Shown here piece after piece: positions 6,398 to 8,223 of a stretch of 8,223 bases of DNA (the stretch's first letter is position 1; the number at the start of each line of letters is the position of its first letter). The position numbers were made by a program, and so were the translations under genes. The notes beneath the pieces are model-generated. The model was not told the DNA's origin. It saw only the letters and a program-made list of their open reading frames with translations, and did not search any database. This stretch comes from Chromatiales bacterium (GTDB lineage: Bacteria; Pseudomonadota; Gammaproteobacteria; UBA6429; Thiohalophilaceae), in the NCBI GenBank assembly GCA_024641465.1, contig JAHEDB010000080.1, forward strand, positions 1-8,223. Reading direction: 5' to 3'.

Positions 6398-6790
6398 TCA
6401 ATGCAGGTTGATCATATGACGCTCGATCTGCGCCATCAACTCCCGTTGATCAAACGGCTGCATCAGGAAGTCGTTGGCCCCGGCCTCCAGGGCGCGCTGC
6501 ATCTTTTGCTTCTCATAGTTACTGACCAGCACCAGGATCGGCACATTGCGCCAGCCCTGGGTGTTGCGGATGTTCATGATCATGCCACTGTCATTATCGG
6601 AGGAAGCCTTGTGGCCCATGATAATCAGGCACGGTGACAGATTCCCATCCTGCATGACATGATTCTGGTGGTGGGGATTGACTGCAATCACATTGAAACC
6701 TTCGCGGGACAACAGATAGTCGAGCAGAAATGCCATGCGGGCATCTTCCTCGACCACGAGGATGGTGTTGTTTACATCTGCAGTAGCCAT
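6398..6790 (-). CDS. Stand-alone CheY-like receiver protein with degenerate phosphorylation site (pseudo-receiver)
   Basis: A 130-residue single receiver domain with no output domain. The fold is recognisable: ILVVEEDARMAFLLDYLLSREGF (beta1/alpha1, acidic residues E14, E15, D16), CLIIMGH (beta3), NVPILVLVSNYEK (beta4) and AGANDFLMQPFDQRELMAQI (alpha4-beta5-alpha5). Where the phospho-acceptor Asp should be, at the end of beta3, there is G59 (codon GGC), and the conserved Lys before the cis-Pro is Q111. The Thr/Ser position is kept as S90. Normal phosphorylation is therefore unlikely, and the protein probably works by binding a partner or another signal. The ATG at 6790 has GAGG 8 bases upstream, a good ribosome site. 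The gene is convergent with the GspE/PilB-like ATPase and divergent from the YdjM-like gene. No histidine kinase is nearby. A role linked to the ATPase, for example in surface structures, is inference only. Confidence 0.88.
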   Translation of the reverse strand: MATADVNNTILVVEEDARMAFLLDYLLSREGFNVIAVNPHHQNHVMQDGNLSPCLIIMGHKASSDNDSGMIMNIRNTQGWRNVPILVLVSNYEKQKMQRALEAGANDFLMQPFDQRELMAQIERHMINLH

Positions 6791-6929
6791 CGTTATAACC
6801 TCTAACTTCTATAAACCAGCTAAATAACGTATTACAGCTTCCTGCGTTGACGTTGTTTTTTTGTCGGCCATGCGGCAAAGCCCCTTTAGTGCATTTTTGT
6901 TAATTTGTGACTAAAGTTTCTCGAATAAC

Positions 6930-6944
6930 GGCACAAGAAGTGCC
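6930..6944. promoter_or_regulatory. Short perfect hairpin/operator-like inverted repeat in divergent region
   Basis: GGCAC and GTGCC flank the 5-base AAGAA, a perfect 5-base stem. It lies between the divergent receiver and YdjM-like genes, 140 bases upstream of the receiver start and 60 upstream of the YdjM-like start. It could be a protein-binding site or a chance hairpin. No well-spaced sigma-70 promoter was convincing on either strand of this 213-base gap. Confidence 0.2.
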
Positions 6945-6954
6945 AATTTGAGCC

Positions 6955-6975
6955 AGCCCGTTAGACCAGCGGGTT
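6955..6975 (+). other. Weak stem-loop just upstream of the YdjM-like gene
   Basis: AGCCCG (6955-6960) can pair with CGGGTT (6970-6975), including one G-T pair, around a 9-base loop, with only a short T-rich tail. It sits 12 bases before the strong ribosome site GGGAGGA (6988-6994). It resembles a weak terminator, but ending transcription right before the gene would be odd, so a leader structure is the better reading if it is real. Confidence 0.2.
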
Positions 6976-7003
6976 TTATGGCTAGACGGGAGGAAATAGT
7001 AAG

Positions 7004-8074
7004 GTGGATACCCTGACCCATGCCCTGAGCGGCATGCTCGCCGCGAGGGCGAGTCATCGGCAAGGCCGTACGGTAGCGATACCGGGCCTGAGCCTGCGCA
7101 GCCGTATGGCGGCCGGTTTTCTGGCCTCGGCCTTCCCGGACAGCGACATCATCTTCCGGTTTTTCGGCGACCTGAGCTATCTCAACAACCATCGCGGCAT
7201 GACCCATTCCATCATTATGTTACCGCTCTGGGCCCTGTTACTCGCGGTGGTCTTTGCCTGGCTATGGCGGGGCCGGTATACATGGCGGGCCTTTTACGGC
7301 GTGAGTGCAATAGGTATCGGCATCCATATCCTCGGTGACCTGATTACCGCCTATGGCACCATGATCCTGGCGCCATTCGATATGAGTAAATTTGCCTTCC
7401 CTACCACCTTCATCCTCGATGCCTGGTTCAGTGGGATTATCGTGCTGGCGCTATTGCTTGCCTGGCGATTCAGACAGCAGGCGAGAGTGATCGCGATTGC
7501 CGGGCTGGTAGGATTGACTGGCTATGTCGGCTATCAGGCCCACCTGCACCAGCGGGCGATCGGTATTGCCGAATCCTACCGGGCGAGTCAGGGCTGGGCC
7601 GATGCCAGGGTGTATGCCTTGCCCCAGTTTCTGTCGCCCTATCACTGGAAGCTGCTGATCAGCCACGGTGACCAGTACCATGTGGCCTACGTCAACATCA
7701 TAAAAAAGGCCACCCCCATCCAGTTGCCAGGTGATAAGCCGGGCTTTATCACGCAGGTACGGGCCTATTTCAAACCAGCCGACAGGCTCGAGTGGCTGGT
7801 GCATGATCGTTATGGTAAACAGGCCGCGGAACAGGATGTGGCCCGACAGATCTGGTCCCTTGATCTGCTGCGCGACATCCGTCATTTCATGGCATTCCCT
7901 GCACTGGAGCGTATCGAACAGCGGGAGGAAGGTACCTGCGGCATCTTTGTCGATCACCGTTTTGTCGTCGACGGTATGCGTATCCCACCATTTCTGTTTG
8001 GGGCCTGCCGTCATCTACAGCAAGACTGGCAGTTGTATCGGTTTAAGGAAGGTAAGGCCATCCAGATCATGTAG
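7004..8074 (+). CDS. YdjM/DUF457-family inner-membrane putative metal-dependent hydrolase with long C-terminal domain
   Basis: Integral membrane protein of the LexA-regulated YdjM (DUF457) type, annotated as a putative metal-dependent hydrolase; the substrate of the family is not established. The 356 residues open with the hallmark MDTLTHALSG (H6), then ASAFPDSDII (D46, D48), NNHRGMTHSI (H63, H67) and HILGDLITAYGT (H108, D112), a His/Asp set placed as a metal site beside the membrane helices. Hydrophobic helices lie at about 68-88, 94-115, 137-154 and 161-178. The remaining ~175 residues are polar and probably form a soluble domain (motifs LPQFLSPYHWKLLI, VRAYFKPADRLEWL, DHRFVVDGM) that I do not recognise beyond its presence in longer family members. 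The start is GTG with a strong GGGAGGA 9 bases upstream. It ends with three consecutive in-frame stops (8072-8080). It is divergent from the receiver gene. No SOS box (CTGT-N8-ACAG) is visible upstream. Confidence 0.87.
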   Translation: MDTLTHALSGMLAARASHRQGRTVAIPGLSLRSRMAAGFLASAFPDSDIIFRFFGDLSYLNNHRGMTHSIIMLPLWALLLAVVFAWLWRGRYTWRAFYGVSAIGIGIHILGDLITAYGTMILAPFDMSKFAFPTTFILDAWFSGIIVLALLLAWRFRQQARVIAIAGLVGLTGYVGYQAHLHQRAIGIAESYRASQGWADARVYALPQFLSPYHWKLLISHGDQYHVAYVNIIKKATPIQLPGDKPGFITQVRAYFKPADRLEWLVHDRYGKQAAEQDVARQIWSLDLLRDIRHFMAFPALERIEQREEGTCGIFVDHRFVVDGMRIPPFLFGACRHLQQDWQLYRFKEGKAIQIM

Positions 8075-8158
8075 TGATAGATAGTTTGCTGGATCGTTGT
8101 AAACGGACAAGGCTTGACGAATAATGGAATTGATTCGACAAAACCATAAACCATAGAT

Positions 8159-8223
8159 ATGAAAATTGTTTCAGGCGCACAAACCGGTGTAGATCGGGCG
8201 GCACTCGATGCCGCACTGGAATG
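8159..8223 (+). CDS. YpsA/SLOG-like 'putative molybdenum carrier' protein, N-terminal part (cut by window edge)
   Basis: Twenty-one codons are visible before the window ends: MKIVSGAQTGVDRAALDAAL plus E. The opening KIVSGxQTGVDRAALDxAL is the nucleotide-binding P-loop-like signature of the family annotated 'putative molybdenum carrier', a member of the SLOG/Rossmann-like superfamily related to YpsA and lysine decarboxylase-like folds. SLOG proteins are thought to bind nucleotides or nucleotide-derived ligands, and the molybdenum role is only an annotation. An in-frame TAA at 8147-8149 and no other start codon between make the ATG at 8159 the only possible start in this frame. No good Shine-Dalgarno precedes it. 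It follows the YdjM-like gene by 84 bases on the same strand, so read-through from it is possible. Confidence 0.75.
   Translation, partial: MKIVSGAQTGVDRAALDAALE

Noticed and set aside
8114..8119. TTGACG as a -35 box for the SLOG-like gene
   Set aside because: No acceptable -10 hexamer occurs 16-18 bases downstream.

Overview
This looks like chromosomal DNA from a gammaproteobacterium. The clearest sign is the block HAD-IB phosphatase <- / -> rppH - ptsP, an arrangement I know from pseudomonads, with rppH-ptsP also paired in enterics. The moderate-to-high GC content, GTG starts and GTAGGGTGCG-type palindromic repeats would fit an environmental, possibly sulfur-oxidising lineage, but that narrower placement is a guess. 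There are no phage or transposase genes, no CRISPR array and no RNA genes that I can see. Most of the window is ordinary core genome with a few odd features.

Layout. 1-383 (minus): N-terminal part of a FecCD/BtuC-type ABC importer permease, cut by the window edge. 458-511: palindromic intergenic repeat. 519-1175 (minus): HAD-IB phosphatase. 1176-1374: divergent intergenic region. 1375-1887 (plus): RppH, the RNA 5'-pyrophosphohydrolase. 1997-4270 (plus): PtsP, enzyme I of the nitrogen PTS, with GAF sensor. 4279-4354: inverted repeat in the leader of the next gene. 4359-6146 (plus): a GspE/PilB-family secretion/pilus ATPase without other machinery genes nearby. 6188-6334: composite nested palindromic element between convergent genes. 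6398-6790 (minus): stand-alone CheY-like receiver that has lost its phospho-acceptor aspartate and conserved lysine. 7004-8074 (plus): YdjM/DUF457-family membrane protein with a long C-terminal extension. 8159-8223 (plus): start of a YpsA/SLOG-like 'putative molybdenum carrier' gene, cut by the window edge.

How the genes may work together. RppH and PtsP probably share a transcript and belong to global control: RppH starts mRNA decay by removing 5' pyrophosphate, and PtsP feeds phosphate from PEP into the NPr/EIIA-Ntr relay in response to nitrogen status sensed by its GAF domain. The ATPase is a motor of the type II secretion/type IV pilus class. The convergent pseudo-receiver beside it could be a protein-interaction regulator rather than a phosphorylation switch, but any link between the two is inference from adjacency. 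No clearly new multi-gene system is present. The best leads are the pseudo-receiver with its orphan ATPase neighbour, and the two-copy repeat family, one copy of which is nested inside a second repeat.
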